From: Cupriavidus respiraculi
Lineage (GTDB): Bacteria > Pseudomonadota > Gammaproteobacteria > Burkholderiales > Burkholderiaceae
NCBI RefSeq assembly: GCF_914271545.1
Contig: NZ_CAJZAH010000001.1
Coordinates: 620,001 to 684,000, forward strand
DNA length: 64,000 nucleotides
Direction of reading: 5' to 3'
In this document: one piece after another, positions 43,131 to 51,864 of the stretch
How the letters are laid out: each line of letters starts with the position of its first letter
How positions within the stretch are numbered: position 1 is the stretch's first letter
Notes under the pieces: generated by a model
Database searches by the model: none
What the model was told of the DNA's origin: nothing
The model's input: the letters and a program-made list of their open reading frames with translations, nothing else
Translations under genes and position numbers: made by a program

Positions 43131-45065
43131 ATGCGCACGACCCTGGCCGAGCGCGGCACGCGCCCGCGGCTTTGCTTTCTCAGCTACAAGCACCTGAGCC
43201 GGTTCGCGATGACGGTGCTGGACGAGTACGCCGACCGCGCGGACATCGAGGTGGTCAACGCCTCCTTCGACGGGGCGCTGGATGCCGCCCGCGAGCGCAT
43301 CCGCGACGAATCGGCCGACGCGTTCATCAGCGCCGGCGCCAATGCCACGATCCTGCGCAACGCGGTGCAGGCGCCGGTGGCCACCATCAAGCTCAGCGGC
43401 TTCGACATCCTGCTGGCGCTGCTCAGCGCGCGGCGAATCTCCACGCGGGTCGGCGTGGTGATGTACGGGCAGAGCATTCCGGAACTGGAGGCCATCCGCG
43501 ACCTGCTGAGGATCGAGGTGGCCCAGTACGCCTACCGCACCCCGGACGAGGCGCGCCGCTGCTTCGAGCTGCTGGTGCGCGACGGCTACGAAGTGGTGGT
43601 GGGCTCCAGCCTCGTGGTGGAGTTCGCCGAGCAATACGGCTTGCAGGGGCGGCTGGCCTATTCGCTCGGCGCGGTGCGCCAGGGCATCGAGGATGCGATC
43701 GAGCTCGCGCGCGTGGCGCGTCTGGAGGCCGGCCGCTACGAGCAGCTCAACGGCGTGCTGCACAACCTGCAGGAAGCGGTGCTGGCGGTGGACCGGGACA
43801 ATCGCGTGATCGCCGTCAACCCGCCCATGGAAAAGCTGCTCGGCCGCGTGCGTGCGCGGCTGCTGGGCCAGCATCTGGAGGACATCGAGCCCGCCCTGTC
43901 GCTGCAGGCCACGCTGGAGAGCGGGCAGCAGGAGCGCGGCGGCGTCATGCGCCATGCGCAGCGCGACTGGATCGTCAATCGCACGCCGATCCGCGAGCAT
44001 GGCGAAACGGTCGGTGCCGCCATCACGCTGTACGACGCGCGCAGCATCCAGGATGCCGACGCGAGCCTGCGCAGCCAGCAGCGCCGCTACCAGCCCACGG
44101 CGCGCTACCGCTTCGGCAACCTGATCGGCCACAGCCCGGCCTTCGTGCGGGCTTGCGAGAGCGCAAAGCGCTTTGCCCGCACCGACCTGACGGTGCTGCT
44201 GTCCGGCGAAAGCGGCGTGGGCAAGGAACTGTTCGCGCAGGCCATCCACAACGACAGCAAGCGCGCGGGCAAGCCGTTCGTGGCCGTCAACTGCGCCGCC
44301 TTTCCGGAAGCGCTCCTCGAGAGCGAACTGTTCGGCTACGAGGAAGGCGCCTTCACCGGCTCGCGCCGCGGCGGCAAGCGCGGGCTGTTCGAGGCGGCCC
44401 ACACCGGCACGCTGTTTCTGGACGAGATCGGCGACATGCCGGTCTCGCTCCAGACGCGGCTGCTGCGGGTGCTGCAGGAGCGCGAGATCGTGCGGCTCGG
44501 CGGCGCCGTGCCGATCCCTGTCGACGTGCGGATCATCGCCGCCACCCACCAGCCCCTGCCGCAGCTGATCGCGGCGAGGCAGTTCCGGCAGGACCTCTAC
44601 TACCGCATCAACACGCTGCAACTTGCGCTGCCGCCGCTGCGCGAACGCCAGCCGGACATCGAGGCGCTGGCCGTCGTGCTGCTACGGCGCAGCCTGGACC
44701 GGGTCGACTGCGCGCTCGATGCGGCGGCGCTGGTGGCGCGGGTGCGCGACAGGCTGGTGGCCTATCCGTGGCCAGGCAACGTGCGCGAGCTGGAAAACCT
44801 GTGCGAGCGGATGGCGGTGTTCTTCTCGCAGTGGGAGCACATCGGCGAGATCGCCTTCGACGCGCTGCGCCACGATTGCCCCGAACTGTACGCGGGCGTG
44901 GGCACGCCGCCGGGCCATCCGTCCGATGACCGCGCGCGCGTGCTCGATGTACTGGCCGCGTGCGGGGGCAACCGGCAACAGGCGGCGCAGCGCCTGGGCA
45001 TCAGCCGCGCCACGCTGTGGCGGTGGATCAAGGAGGCGCGTGAAGCCCCTGCGCCGGAGCGCTGA
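43131..45065 (+). CDS. PrpR-like sigma-54 enhancer-binding activator
   Basis: The 644-residue protein has a PrpR_N-type sensor domain (about residues 12-200), a PAS domain (about 205-310, with LQEAVLAVDRDNRVIAVNPP), an AAA+ domain (about 325-560, with LLSGESGVGKELFAQAIH, GAFTGS and LFLDEIGDMP) and a Fis-type helix-turn-helix at the end (NRQQAAQRLGISRATLWRW). The PrpR_N domain binds small acids or their CoA-linked products in relatives. The ATG at 43131 has AAGGAG. It is divergent from the CoA-transferase operon, whose promoter has sigma-54 features. Confidence 0.94.
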   Translation: MRTTLAERGTRPRLCFLSYKHLSRFAMTVLDEYADRADIEVVNASFDGALDAARERIRDESADAFISAGANATILRNAVQAPVATIKLSGFDILLALLSARRISTRVGVVMYGQSIPELEAIRDLLRIEVAQYAYRTPDEARRCFELLVRDGYEVVVGSSLVVEFAEQYGLQGRLAYSLGAVRQGIEDAIELARVARLEAGRYEQLNGVLHNLQEAVLAVDRDNRVIAVNPPMEKLLGRVRARLLGQHLEDIEPALSLQATLESGQQERGGVMRHAQRDWIVNRTPIREHGETVGAAITLYDARSIQDADASLRSQQRRYQPTARYRFGNLIGHSPAFVRACESAKRFARTDLTVLLSGESGVGKELFAQAIHNDSKRAGKPFVAVNCAAFPEALLESELFGYEEGAFTGSRRGGKRGLFEAAHTGTLFLDEIGDMPVSLQTRLLRVLQEREIVRLGGAVPIPVDVRIIAATHQPLPQLIAARQFRQDLYYRINTLQLALPPLRERQPDIEALAVVLLRRSLDRVDCALDAAALVARVRDRLVAYPWPGNVRELENLCERMAVFFSQWEHIGEIAFDALRHDCPELYAGVGTPPGHPSDDRARVLDVLAACGGNRQQAAQRLGISRATLWRWIKEAREAPAPER

Positions 45066-45070
45066 GCCGT

Positions 45071-46024
45071 TTAGCTCAGCCGTGTGCCGGTCAACGCCAC
45101 CACCTTGGCCCAGCGCGCGATCTCGCTTTGCAGGAAGCGGGTGAACTCGGCCGCGCCCTGCCCCGCCGGCGCCAGTCCTTCGCTTTCCAGCCGTTTGCGC
45201 ATGGCCGGCGATGCCACCGCGGTGCGCACCGCCTTTTCCAGCGGCTGCACCACGCTGGCCGGCATGCCGGCAGGCCCGAGCAGGCCGTACCACGAGCTGT
45301 AGTCGAAGTTCGGCACCACGTCGGCGATCGGCGCCAGATCGGGGAAGGTAGCGAGCCGCTGCGTGGTGCTCACGCCCAGGCCCTTGATCTTGCCCGCCTG
45401 CAGCAGCGGCTGCACCGTGGCGACGTTGCCGAGCAGCAGATCGGCCTGGCTGGCCACCACGTCGGCCACCGCGGGCGCGGCGCCCTTGTACGGCACGCTG
45501 ACCAGATCGATGCCGGCCTCGCGCTTGAGCATCTCGCCGGCCAGATGGTTGGCGCTGCCCACGCCCGCCACGGCCAGGCTCAGCTTGCCGGGCTTGGACT
45601 TGGCCAGCGCGATCAGCTCGCGCACGTTGGCCACGCCCAGGTCCGGCCGCGACACCAGGATCAGCGGCGAACTGGCGATCAGCGAAATCGGCGTGAAGTC
45701 CTTCAGCGGATCGAAGGGCTTCTTGTCGAACAGCGCCGGGTTGATGGCATGGCTGGTATAGCTGAGCAGCAGCGTGCCGCCATCGGGCTCGGCCTTGGCC
45801 ACGGCCATCGCGGCAATATTGCCCGCGGCGCCGCCGCGGTTCTCGACGATGAACGAGTGTTTGAGCCGCTGTTCCAGTTCGGCGCTCAGTGCGCGCGCCA
45901 CGAGGTCGGTGCCGCCGCCCGGCGTCGCGCCGACCAGCATCTTGGTGACCGAGGGCGCGGCGTATAGCGCGCGGGGCAGCATGGCGGTAGCGGCCGCCAG
46001 GCCCAGGAAGTCGCGTCGTTGCAT
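45071..46024 (-). CDS. Bug/TctC-family periplasmic solute receptor
   Basis: The 317-residue protein begins MQRRDFLGLAAATAMLP. The RRDF pattern resembles a Tat-type start, though many Bug proteins with it use other routes. Then come MLVGATPGGGTDLVARALS, VENRGGAAGNIA, EPDGGTLLLSY and SVPYKGAAPAVADV. It is the last gene of the operon read from 50240 to 45071. Its 3' end lies only 5 bp from the stop of the sigma-54 activator gene. Confidence 0.92.
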   Translation of the reverse strand: MQRRDFLGLAAATAMLPRALYAAPSVTKMLVGATPGGGTDLVARALSAELEQRLKHSFIVENRGGAAGNIAAMAVAKAEPDGGTLLLSYTSHAINPALFDKKPFDPLKDFTPISLIASSPLILVSRPDLGVANVRELIALAKSKPGKLSLAVAGVGSANHLAGEMLKREAGIDLVSVPYKGAAPAVADVVASQADLLLGNVATVQPLLQAGKIKGLGVSTTQRLATFPDLAPIADVVPNFDYSSWYGLLGPAGMPASVVQPLEKAVRTAVASPAMRKRLESEGLAPAGQGAAEFTRFLQSEIARWAKVVALTGTRLS

Positions 46025-46114
46025 ATGTCTCTCCGTGTTCTGTTGTGTTTGCCAGGATTCTTGTCAGTCGCGGGCCGCTGCATCGGCGGCCCGTCGCGGT
46101 TGGGGTTCGCGCCC

Positions 46115-47017
46115 TCAGCGCGGAAAGCCGTAAAGCTGCGCGGGGTTTTCCACGAGGATGCGCTGCCGGATGCCGGGGTCGGGCACCCAGCTGGCGAAGG
46201 TGTCGATCAGCTCGCCGTCGTCCGGCACGGTCTGCGGCGCGTTCAGTGCCGGGTGCGGCCAGTTGGTGCCGAACACGAGCCGGTCCGGCCGCGCGTCCAC
46301 CAGCGCCGCGACGATGGGGGCCATGTCGGCATGGCCGGGGCCCGCATCGGAGCGCCGATACCAGCTGGAAATCTTCGCCCAGCAGTCTTCGCGCCGGCGC
46401 AGCAGCCGCAGCAACGCCTGGAAGCCGCGGTTGCCGGGGCCTTCCGCGCCGCGCACGCAGCCCAGGTGGTCGAACACCAGCGGCACCGGCACGCGCATCA
46501 GCTCGTCCTCGAGATCGGCGATCTCGTCGGCGTGGGCCACATGCACCTGCACGTGCCAGCCCAGCGGACGAATGCGCGCGGCGTACTCCCCGATGGCCTG
46601 CGTGCCGCCGTAGCCCTTCACGTGCGTCGAAACGCGAACACCCCGCATGCCGCCGGCATGCAGGGTGTCGAGCTCGTCGCGGGTTACGCCCCGGTGCAGC
46701 CCGGCCACGCCGCGCGCGCGGTCCTGGCCGAGCGCGGCGATGGTATCGAGCGTCAGGCGGTTGTCCGCGCCGTAGACGCTGGCGCTGACCTGCACCGTGC
46801 GCGTGATGCCGACCTGCCGGCACATCGCGAGGTACTGGTCCAGCGTGGCGCGCGCCGGCGTGTACGACCGCCCGGGCACCAGCGGGTAGCGCCCGGGGTC
46901 GTCATACACATGGCAGTGGCAGTCGGTGGCGCCGTCGGGCAGCCGCGTGCGGGGCGGCGACGCCGGTTCGCGCGGCGGCAGGCATACCGGCGCCGCCGCG
47001 GCGGGCTGATGCGTCAT
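46115..47017 (-). CDS. Amidohydrolase-2 family lactonase-like hydrolase
   Basis: The 300-residue TIM-barrel protein has GATDCHCHVYDD, the HxH metal pair at the end of strand one; VQVHVAHADEIADL and VFDHLGCV supply further His; RLVFGTNWPHP supplies the Asp region. This is the layout of amidohydrolase family 2 enzymes such as 2-pyrone-4,6-dicarboxylate lactonase (LigI). It probably opens a lactone or removes a carboxyl group from a diacid. GGAGA ribosome site. Two Bug receptor genes flank it in the same operon. Confidence 0.88.
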   Translation of the reverse strand: MTHQPAAAAPVCLPPREPASPPRTRLPDGATDCHCHVYDDPGRYPLVPGRSYTPARATLDQYLAMCRQVGITRTVQVSASVYGADNRLTLDTIAALGQDRARGVAGLHRGVTRDELDTLHAGGMRGVRVSTHVKGYGGTQAIGEYAARIRPLGWHVQVHVAHADEIADLEDELMRVPVPLVFDHLGCVRGAEGPGNRGFQALLRLLRRREDCWAKISSWYRRSDAGPGHADMAPIVAALVDARPDRLVFGTNWPHPALNAPQTVPDDGELIDTFASWVPDPGIRQRILVENPAQLYGFPR

Positions 47018-47038
47018 GGGGTCTCCTGTTCTCGCGAT

Positions 47039-48031
47039 CTACCTGGGCGCGGTGACGCCGGCGTCCCGGATCACCTGCTCCCACTTCGTGGTCTCGGCCC
47101 TCAGCGTCTTGTCGAAGTCGCCGGCCGCTCCGGTCTGCACGTCGGCGCCGAGCTCGCGCAGCTGCTTCGCGGTGCTCTCGCGCGCCAGCGTCTTTTGCAG
47201 CGCCGCGTTGATGTGCGTGAGCACCTCGGGCGGCGTGCCCTTCGGGAACATCAGGCCGGTGGTGGTGGCGGCCTCGAAGCCCGGCAGGCCCCCTTCGGCC
47301 AGCGTGGGCAGATCGGGCATCACGGAGGTGCGCTGCGCCGTGGTGACGCCCAGCGCCTTGAGCTTGCCGGCGCGGATCTGCGGCAGCGTCGAGGCCAGCT
47401 GGTCGAACGTGAGGTCGACGTGGCCGCCGAGCAGGTCGGCCACGGCCAGGCTGCTGCCCTTGTAGGGCACGTGCAGCAGCTTCGTGCCGCTCTGCTTCTG
47501 GAAGTATTCGCCGGTCAGATGGGCCGCAGTGCCGACGCCCGCCGTGCCGAAGGTCAGCTTGCCGGGCTGGGAGCGCGCATAGGCGATGAACTCGGCCAGC
47601 GACCTGGCCGGGACTTTCGGGCTGACGACCAGCACCAGCGGCGCCCGGGAGATGGGGCCGGCCGATACCAGGTCGCGTTCGGGCGACAGGGTCGCTTCCG
47701 GGTTCAGCGCCTTGAGCGTGGCGAGCGCGCCCGTCGAGGCGAGCAGCATCGTGTAGCCGTCCGGCGCGGCGCGCGCCACGGACTCGGAGCCGACGAGGCC
47801 GCCCGCGCCCGCACGGTTCTCGACCACCACGGTCTGGCCCAGCGCGTCGCTCAGCCCGCTCGCGACGATGCGCGCGGTAGCGTCGATATTGCCGCCCGGC
47901 GGGAACGGCACGACGAGCTTGACCGGCTTGTCGGGATAGGCAGCCATCGCCGCGGGAGTGGTCGCGGCCGCAGCCGCGAGGATCGCGGTACCCAGCAGTT
48001 TGCCGAGTACCTTGTGGAGGCGCTTTGTCAT
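47039..48031 (-). CDS. Bug/TctC-family periplasmic solute receptor
   Basis: The 330-residue protein has a signal peptide ending PAAMA. It continues [45 protein letters not shown] and HVPYKGSSLAVADLL. The start at 48031 has GGGGGAGA and fits the signal peptide. It lies in the dioxygenase/lyase operon with a 134-bp gap upstream that could hold a further promoter. Confidence 0.93.
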   Translation of the reverse strand: MTKRLHKVLGKLLGTAILAAAAATTPAAMAAYPDKPVKLVVPFPPGGNIDATARIVASGLSDALGQTVVVENRAGAGGLVGSESVARAAPDGYTMLLASTGALATLKALNPEATLSPERDLVSAGPISRAPLVLVVSPKVPARSLAEFIAYARSQPGKLTFGTAGVGTAAHLTGEYFQKQSGTKLLHVPYKGSSLAVADLLGGHVDLTFDQLASTLPQIRAGKLKALGVTTAQRTSVMPDLPTLAEGGLPGFEAATTTGLMFPKGTPPEVLTHINAALQKTLARESTAKQLRELGADVQTGAAGDFDKTLRAETTKWEQVIRDAGVTAPR

Positions 48032-48165
48032 CGTTGTCTCCCCCGGGGTTGGGGTCATGTGGTCATGATGCGCCGGCCGGTCTTTGCCAGCCTGTCGGCA
48101 TGGGCCGGTCTGCCGCCGGCTTGCTGCTGTCGCGCTCTTGCGCGACGCGTGGTGCACCGCCGCGC

Positions 48166-49053
48166 TCAGCCGTCCTCGGCGTAGCGCCGGGCGGTATCGA
48201 GCAGTTCAGGCGTGCCGATCACCTCGTTGAGCGCGTCGAAGTCGTTCATCTCGTCCTTGAAGGCGCGCGTGGTGCCCGCCTCCTTCAGGCCGGCGAAATA
48301 ACGCTGCAGCTGGCGCGAGGCAAAGCGCACCGTGCCGCCCGGATAGATCACGATGCGGTAGCCGCGCTGGCCCAGCTCGTCCGCGCTCTGGATCGGCGTC
48401 TTGCCGCCCTCCACCATATTGGCCAGCAGCGGCACGCGGGAGGCGAACTGCGCGCAGACGCGGTCCATGTCCGCGGCCGATACCACCGCCTCGATGAACA
48501 GCGCGTCCACGCCGCAGGCGAGATAGGCCTCGGCGCGCTCGATGGCGGCGTCCAGCCCTTCCACCGCCACCGCGTCGGTGCGCGCGAGGATCAGCGTATC
48601 GGCATGGTGGCGCGCGTCCAGCGCCGCCCGCAGCTTGCCGCACATCTCGGTCACCGATACCAGCGACTTGCCGGCCAGGTGGCCGCAGCGCTTCGGAAAG
48701 CCCTGGTCCTCCAGTTGGATCATCGCCGCGCCCGCGCGCTCGAAAGCGCGCACCGTGCGCTGCGTGTTCAGCGCGTTGCCATAGCCGGTATCGCCGTCGA
48801 CGATGATGGGCAGCGCGACGCGGTCGGCGATGCGCGCCAGTACGTCGGCGGTCTCCGTCGCCGTGGTCAGCCCCACGTCGGAGCGGCCCAGCAGCGTGTA
48901 GGCCACGGCCCCGCCCGACAGGTAGAGCGCCTCGAAGCCCGCCTGTTCGGCCAGCAGCGCGGTCAGCGCATCGTAGACGCCCGGCGCGAGCACCGGACGG
49001 CCTTCCTGCAGCCGCGCCTTGAGCAGGGTCGATTGCACGCCGGCGCCACTCAT
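48166..49053 (-). CDS. Isocitrate lyase/PEP mutase superfamily enzyme
   Basis: The 295-residue TIM-barrel enzyme has ALYLSGGAVAYTLLG, IIVDGDTGYGN with the metal Asp residues, and LEDQGFPKRCGHLAGKSL with the catalytic Cys of the K(K/R)CGH motif. The motif indicates lyase activity on a 2-hydroxy or 2-methyl diacid (methylisocitrate lyase, dimethylmalate lyase and oxaloacetate decarboxylase are relatives). The ATG overlaps the stop of the dioxygenase gene by 4 bp (ATGA), so the two are translationally coupled and probably catalyse consecutive steps. Confidence 0.9.
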   Translation of the reverse strand: MSGAGVQSTLLKARLQEGRPVLAPGVYDALTALLAEQAGFEALYLSGGAVAYTLLGRSDVGLTTATETADVLARIADRVALPIIVDGDTGYGNALNTQRTVRAFERAGAAMIQLEDQGFPKRCGHLAGKSLVSVTEMCGKLRAALDARHHADTLILARTDAVAVEGLDAAIERAEAYLACGVDALFIEAVVSAADMDRVCAQFASRVPLLANMVEGGKTPIQSADELGQRGYRIVIYPGGTVRFASRQLQRYFAGLKEAGTTRAFKDEMNDFDALNEVIGTPELLDTARRYAEDG

Positions 49054-50240
49054 GCCGCCTCCTGGGCCGTGCCGTTACGCTCGTACTCGGCCAGGATCCG
49101 CGTCATGTCCTCCTGGCGGACCTGCGGGCGCCACGCCTCGCGTGCCATGCCGAGCGCATCCGCCTGGCGCTTCTCGTAGTCGAGGAACGCCTGCGTGATG
49201 GCGCTGCCGCGCACGCCGCCGCGCACCGACCCGGCGCGCACGTCGCCGTAGTACTCCTTCCAGTCGTCGGGCAGCGGCTGCGAGCCCGGCACCGCCAGCC
49301 ACAGGCGGAACAGGTGGCGCTTGCGGTCCGGCTCCTCGTGGTCTTCGAACGGGGTGCGCGAGTGCAGCGTGACGTAGTTGTTCAGCAGCTGCATGTCGCC
49401 CTGCTCCAGCTCCATCGTGTAGCACAGCAGTTCGCTGGGCATCAGCTCGTCCAGCAGGTCCAGCGCCTCGTTCTGCGCGGGCGTCAAACGCGGGATCTCG
49501 GGGAAGTCGCGCTGCGCCGCGACGGTGTTCTTGCGGTTGGTGCGCGCGGCGAAGAACTCGGGATGGCTGCCGAAGATCGGGCAGCGGTAGTACTGCGGCT
49601 GCACCGGGTCCTGCGTGCCCTGGTAGCTGTGGAACCAGGTGCCCTTGAGCACCGGGATCAGGTCGGGACGGCGGCGCTCGAGTTCCTCGTACAGCGCGAT
49701 GGAGCTGATCACCTTGCTGGTGCCGCCCGCCTTGGCGGTGCGCCGGCACAGCAGGCCGACCACGTCGCACGAGTCCTGGTGGAAGTCCAGCCCCGCATTG
49801 GTGTTGTAGCCGCGGCCGCCCTTGACCTTGTACTCGCCGCCTTCGTTGCGCACGTCGTTCATGAACTCGCTGGCGCGGTTCTGCGTGCGGCCCACGCCCA
49901 TGTACAGGCTCATGCCCCAGTAGGCCAGGCGGGCCTCTTCCTCGGTCCATTCGTCCACCGGGAAGCCCTTGACCAGGCACATGCCCCAACGGCCCTGCGT
50001 GGTGTCGATGGCGCGCTGCAGCACCTCGCGGGCGGCGTCGTTCAGCGGGAAGTCCGCCTGCTCCATCTCCAGCAGCGGCTTGTTCAGCGAGCGGGCATGG
50101 ACGAGCGCGTCGCGCATGCCCTGCACCTGTTCCTCTGTCAGGCGCAGCACCCAGGAGGTGTCCTGGCGTGCCTGTTCGGCGGTCCACGCCCGCGGGCGCT
50201 GGCCCGGCTGCGTCGATCTGGTAGGGGCTGAGGCGGACAT
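49050..50240 (-). CDS. TauD-like Fe(II)/2-oxoglutarate dioxygenase
   Basis: The 396-residue protein contains the metal facial triad: HxD in LDFHQDSCD, and the distal His in YVTLHSRTPFED. The 2-oxoglutarate-binding Arg is in RHLFRLWLAVPG. This is the TfdA/TauD superfamily, in a long form with a helical N-terminal part (about 1-90). The start at 50240 is preferred because GGAGAAG precedes it; ATG 50255 has no ribosome site. It is first in a five-gene operon divergent from a LysR gene. Such enzymes hydroxylate and often break C-N, C-S or C-O bonds. Confidence 0.9.
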   Translation of the reverse strand: MSASAPTRSTQPGQRPRAWTAEQARQDTSWVLRLTEEQVQGMRDALVHARSLNKPLLEMEQADFPLNDAAREVLQRAIDTTQGRWGMCLVKGFPVDEWTEEEARLAYWGMSLYMGVGRTQNRASEFMNDVRNEGGEYKVKGGRGYNTNAGLDFHQDSCDVVGLLCRRTAKAGGTSKVISSIALYEELERRRPDLIPVLKGTWFHSYQGTQDPVQPQYYRCPIFGSHPEFFAARTNRKNTVAAQRDFPEIPRLTPAQNEALDLLDELMPSELLCYTMELEQGDMQLLNNYVTLHSRTPFEDHEEPDRKRHLFRLWLAVPGSQPLPDDWKEYYGDVRAGSVRGGVRGSAITQAFLDYEKRQADALGMAREAWRPQVRQEDMTRILAEYERNGTAQEAA

Positions 50241-50257
50241 CGGGGGCTTCTCCATGT

Positions 50258-50291
50258 ATCGGTACGTGACGTTGAGGAGAAGTGTACCGAT
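50258..50291. promoter_or_regulatory. Inverted repeat between the dioxygenase operon and its LysR gene
   Basis: ATCGGTAC (50258-50265) and GTACCGAT (50284-50291) are perfect 8-bp arms around an 18-bp spacer. The repeat lies in the short divergent region, a typical place for a LysR binding site that controls both directions. Confidence 0.5.
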
Positions 50292-50344
50292 GGGAGTACC
50301 ATGAGAAAAGCGAACTTATTTGCGATTCTTCATAAGGAATTTTG

Positions 50345-51244
50345 ATGAAGATTGAGACTTTCCATACCCTGGAAGCCGTCTTGCAGACCGGCACTTTCGC
50401 CGGCGCGGCGCGCCAGGCCAACGTCACCCCCAGCGCGGTGAGCATGCAGATGAAGCAGCTGGAGCTCTACCTGGGGCGGCCGCTGTTCGACCGCTCGGGC
50501 CTGCAGGCGCGCCCCAGCGCCCTCGCCCACGAGGTCTCGGCCACCATGCGGCAGGCGCTGCAGAATCTGGAGGCGCTGCGCGCCGGCAGCAGCATCGCGG
50601 TGGAGGGCGTGGTGCGCCTGGGCGTGATCGAGTCGCTGCAACCGGTGGTGCTGCCGGGCATCGTGCGCTTCGTGCGCGAGCGCCATCCGCGGCTGGAGCT
50701 GCGGCTGATCCGCGGCCGCAGCAGTTCGCTGACCGCCGCCGTCAAGGCCGGCGAGATCGACGCGGCCCTGGTCGCGCAGCCGCCCACCGGCGGCTCGGCC
50801 CGACTGCGGTGGACGCCGATGCTGCGGCGCGAACTGGTCCTGATCGCCCCGCCCACCTCGACCGAGGCCAACGTGGCGTCCCTGTTCCGTCTCTACGACT
50901 GGATCCGCTACGACCGCAATACCGTGTCGGGCGCGATGGCAGCGCAGTACGTCGGCACCCACGTACCCGAGATCCGCGGCACGCTGGAATTCGACAGCGC
51001 ACCGGCCATCGTCGCGATGGTGAGCGGCGGCCTGGGGGTGTCGGTGGTGCAGACCCCGGACCCGATGGTGCTGCAGGGCTACCCGGTGCGCATCGTACGG
51101 CTGGGCCGGGCTGCCCCCGTGCTGACCATGGCGCTGGTCACGCGCAAGGCCGACGACGACAACCGCTCGGTGGCCGCGGTGCGCGACGCGATGCGCCATA
51201 CGCTGGCCGGCGTGCAGCGGCACGCGGTGGCGACCGCGCATTGA
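50345..51244 (+). CDS. LysR family regulator of the dioxygenase operon
   Basis: The 299-residue protein has the LysR helix-turn-helix (FHTLEAVLQTGTFAGAARQA, then TPSAVSMQMKQLELYLGRPLF) and an effector domain from about residue 88 (GVVRLGVIESLQPVVLPGIV). AAGGAA precedes the ATG at 50345. The divergent neighbour is the TauD-like gene, so the regulator probably controls that operon and senses its substrate or a breakdown product. Confidence 0.93.
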   Translation: MKIETFHTLEAVLQTGTFAGAARQANVTPSAVSMQMKQLELYLGRPLFDRSGLQARPSALAHEVSATMRQALQNLEALRAGSSIAVEGVVRLGVIESLQPVVLPGIVRFVRERHPRLELRLIRGRSSSLTAAVKAGEIDAALVAQPPTGGSARLRWTPMLRRELVLIAPPTSTEANVASLFRLYDWIRYDRNTVSGAMAAQYVGTHVPEIRGTLEFDSAPAIVAMVSGGLGVSVVQTPDPMVLQGYPVRIVRLGRAAPVLTMALVTRKADDDNRSVAAVRDAMRHTLAGVQRHAVATAH

Positions 51245-51268
51245 CGCGGTCGCCGGGGCCGAGGCGGC

Positions 51269-51790
51269 TCAGGCTTCCGGCTCGTCTGCGCACAGCAGCC
51301 GCACCGCCGTCTCCTGGTCCAGGCCGAGCCGGTACTGCGTCGCCAGATAGTGGGCCAGCCGCGCGATGCGCTCGGGCGTGCTGCCCGCGGCTTGCAGCTG
51401 CGCGCGGTAGGCCTCGACCTCGCAGGCGAGCCGATAGGCCTTCGACAACAGGTAGCGCGGGCCGTGGGTGAGCGGCCGGCGCCAGAATTGCCGCACGTGC
51501 GCGAGTTCGTGGGCAATCAGGCCCACCGAGGTGCCGGGGCGCAGCAGCACGATCGGACCGAGGCTGAGGCCGTCGAAGCGCCGGGGCACGAAACGCCGGG
51601 TTTCGATCAGTACACAGCGGGGGTCGCGCAACGCTTTCATGGAGCGGAAATGGTCGGTGTTTGCTTGCTGGCCGCACGCGTACGCAAGCGCGGCCGCGAC
51701 GCGCGCCGGCCTGCCGGGGATAGGCCAGTCTATCGTATGCGGCCGCCGTGGCAACACGACAAAAGGGGGTTTCGCGCGCGCCACGGGCAT
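51269..51790 (-). CDS. Orphan HExxH-like putative peptidase
   Basis: The 173-residue protein has VGLIAHELAHVRQFWRRP at its centre. HELAH is a zinc HExxH motif, and the HVRQF follow-up resembles DUF4157-type putative metallopeptidases. A second metal ligand may lie in LACEVEAYRAQ (Glu). No signal peptide is obvious. The ATG at 51790 with GGAAG is chosen; the ATG at 51814 would add eight residues. Function is unknown. It is divergent from the LacI-type regulator gene. Confidence 0.7.
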   Translation of the reverse strand: MPVARAKPPFVVLPRRPHTIDWPIPGRPARVAAALAYACGQQANTDHFRSMKALRDPRCVLIETRRFVPRRFDGLSLGPIVLLRPGTSVGLIAHELAHVRQFWRRPLTHGPRYLLSKAYRLACEVEAYRAQLQAAGSTPERIARLAHYLATQYRLGLDQETAVRLLCADEPEA

Positions 51791-51864
51791 GTACACTTCC
51801 GCTCCAGACGCCATGCCCCTCGGCGCGTCGCTTCTCCAACCTCCCTCTTCCGCCCAGCCTCCGC

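Noticed and set aside
41724-44621. N-terminal extension of the CoA-transferase to a 965-residue protein
   Set aside because: The extension is antisense to the sigma-54 activator and crosses the -24/-12 promoter; ATG 42923 has a strong ribosome site and fits the family start.
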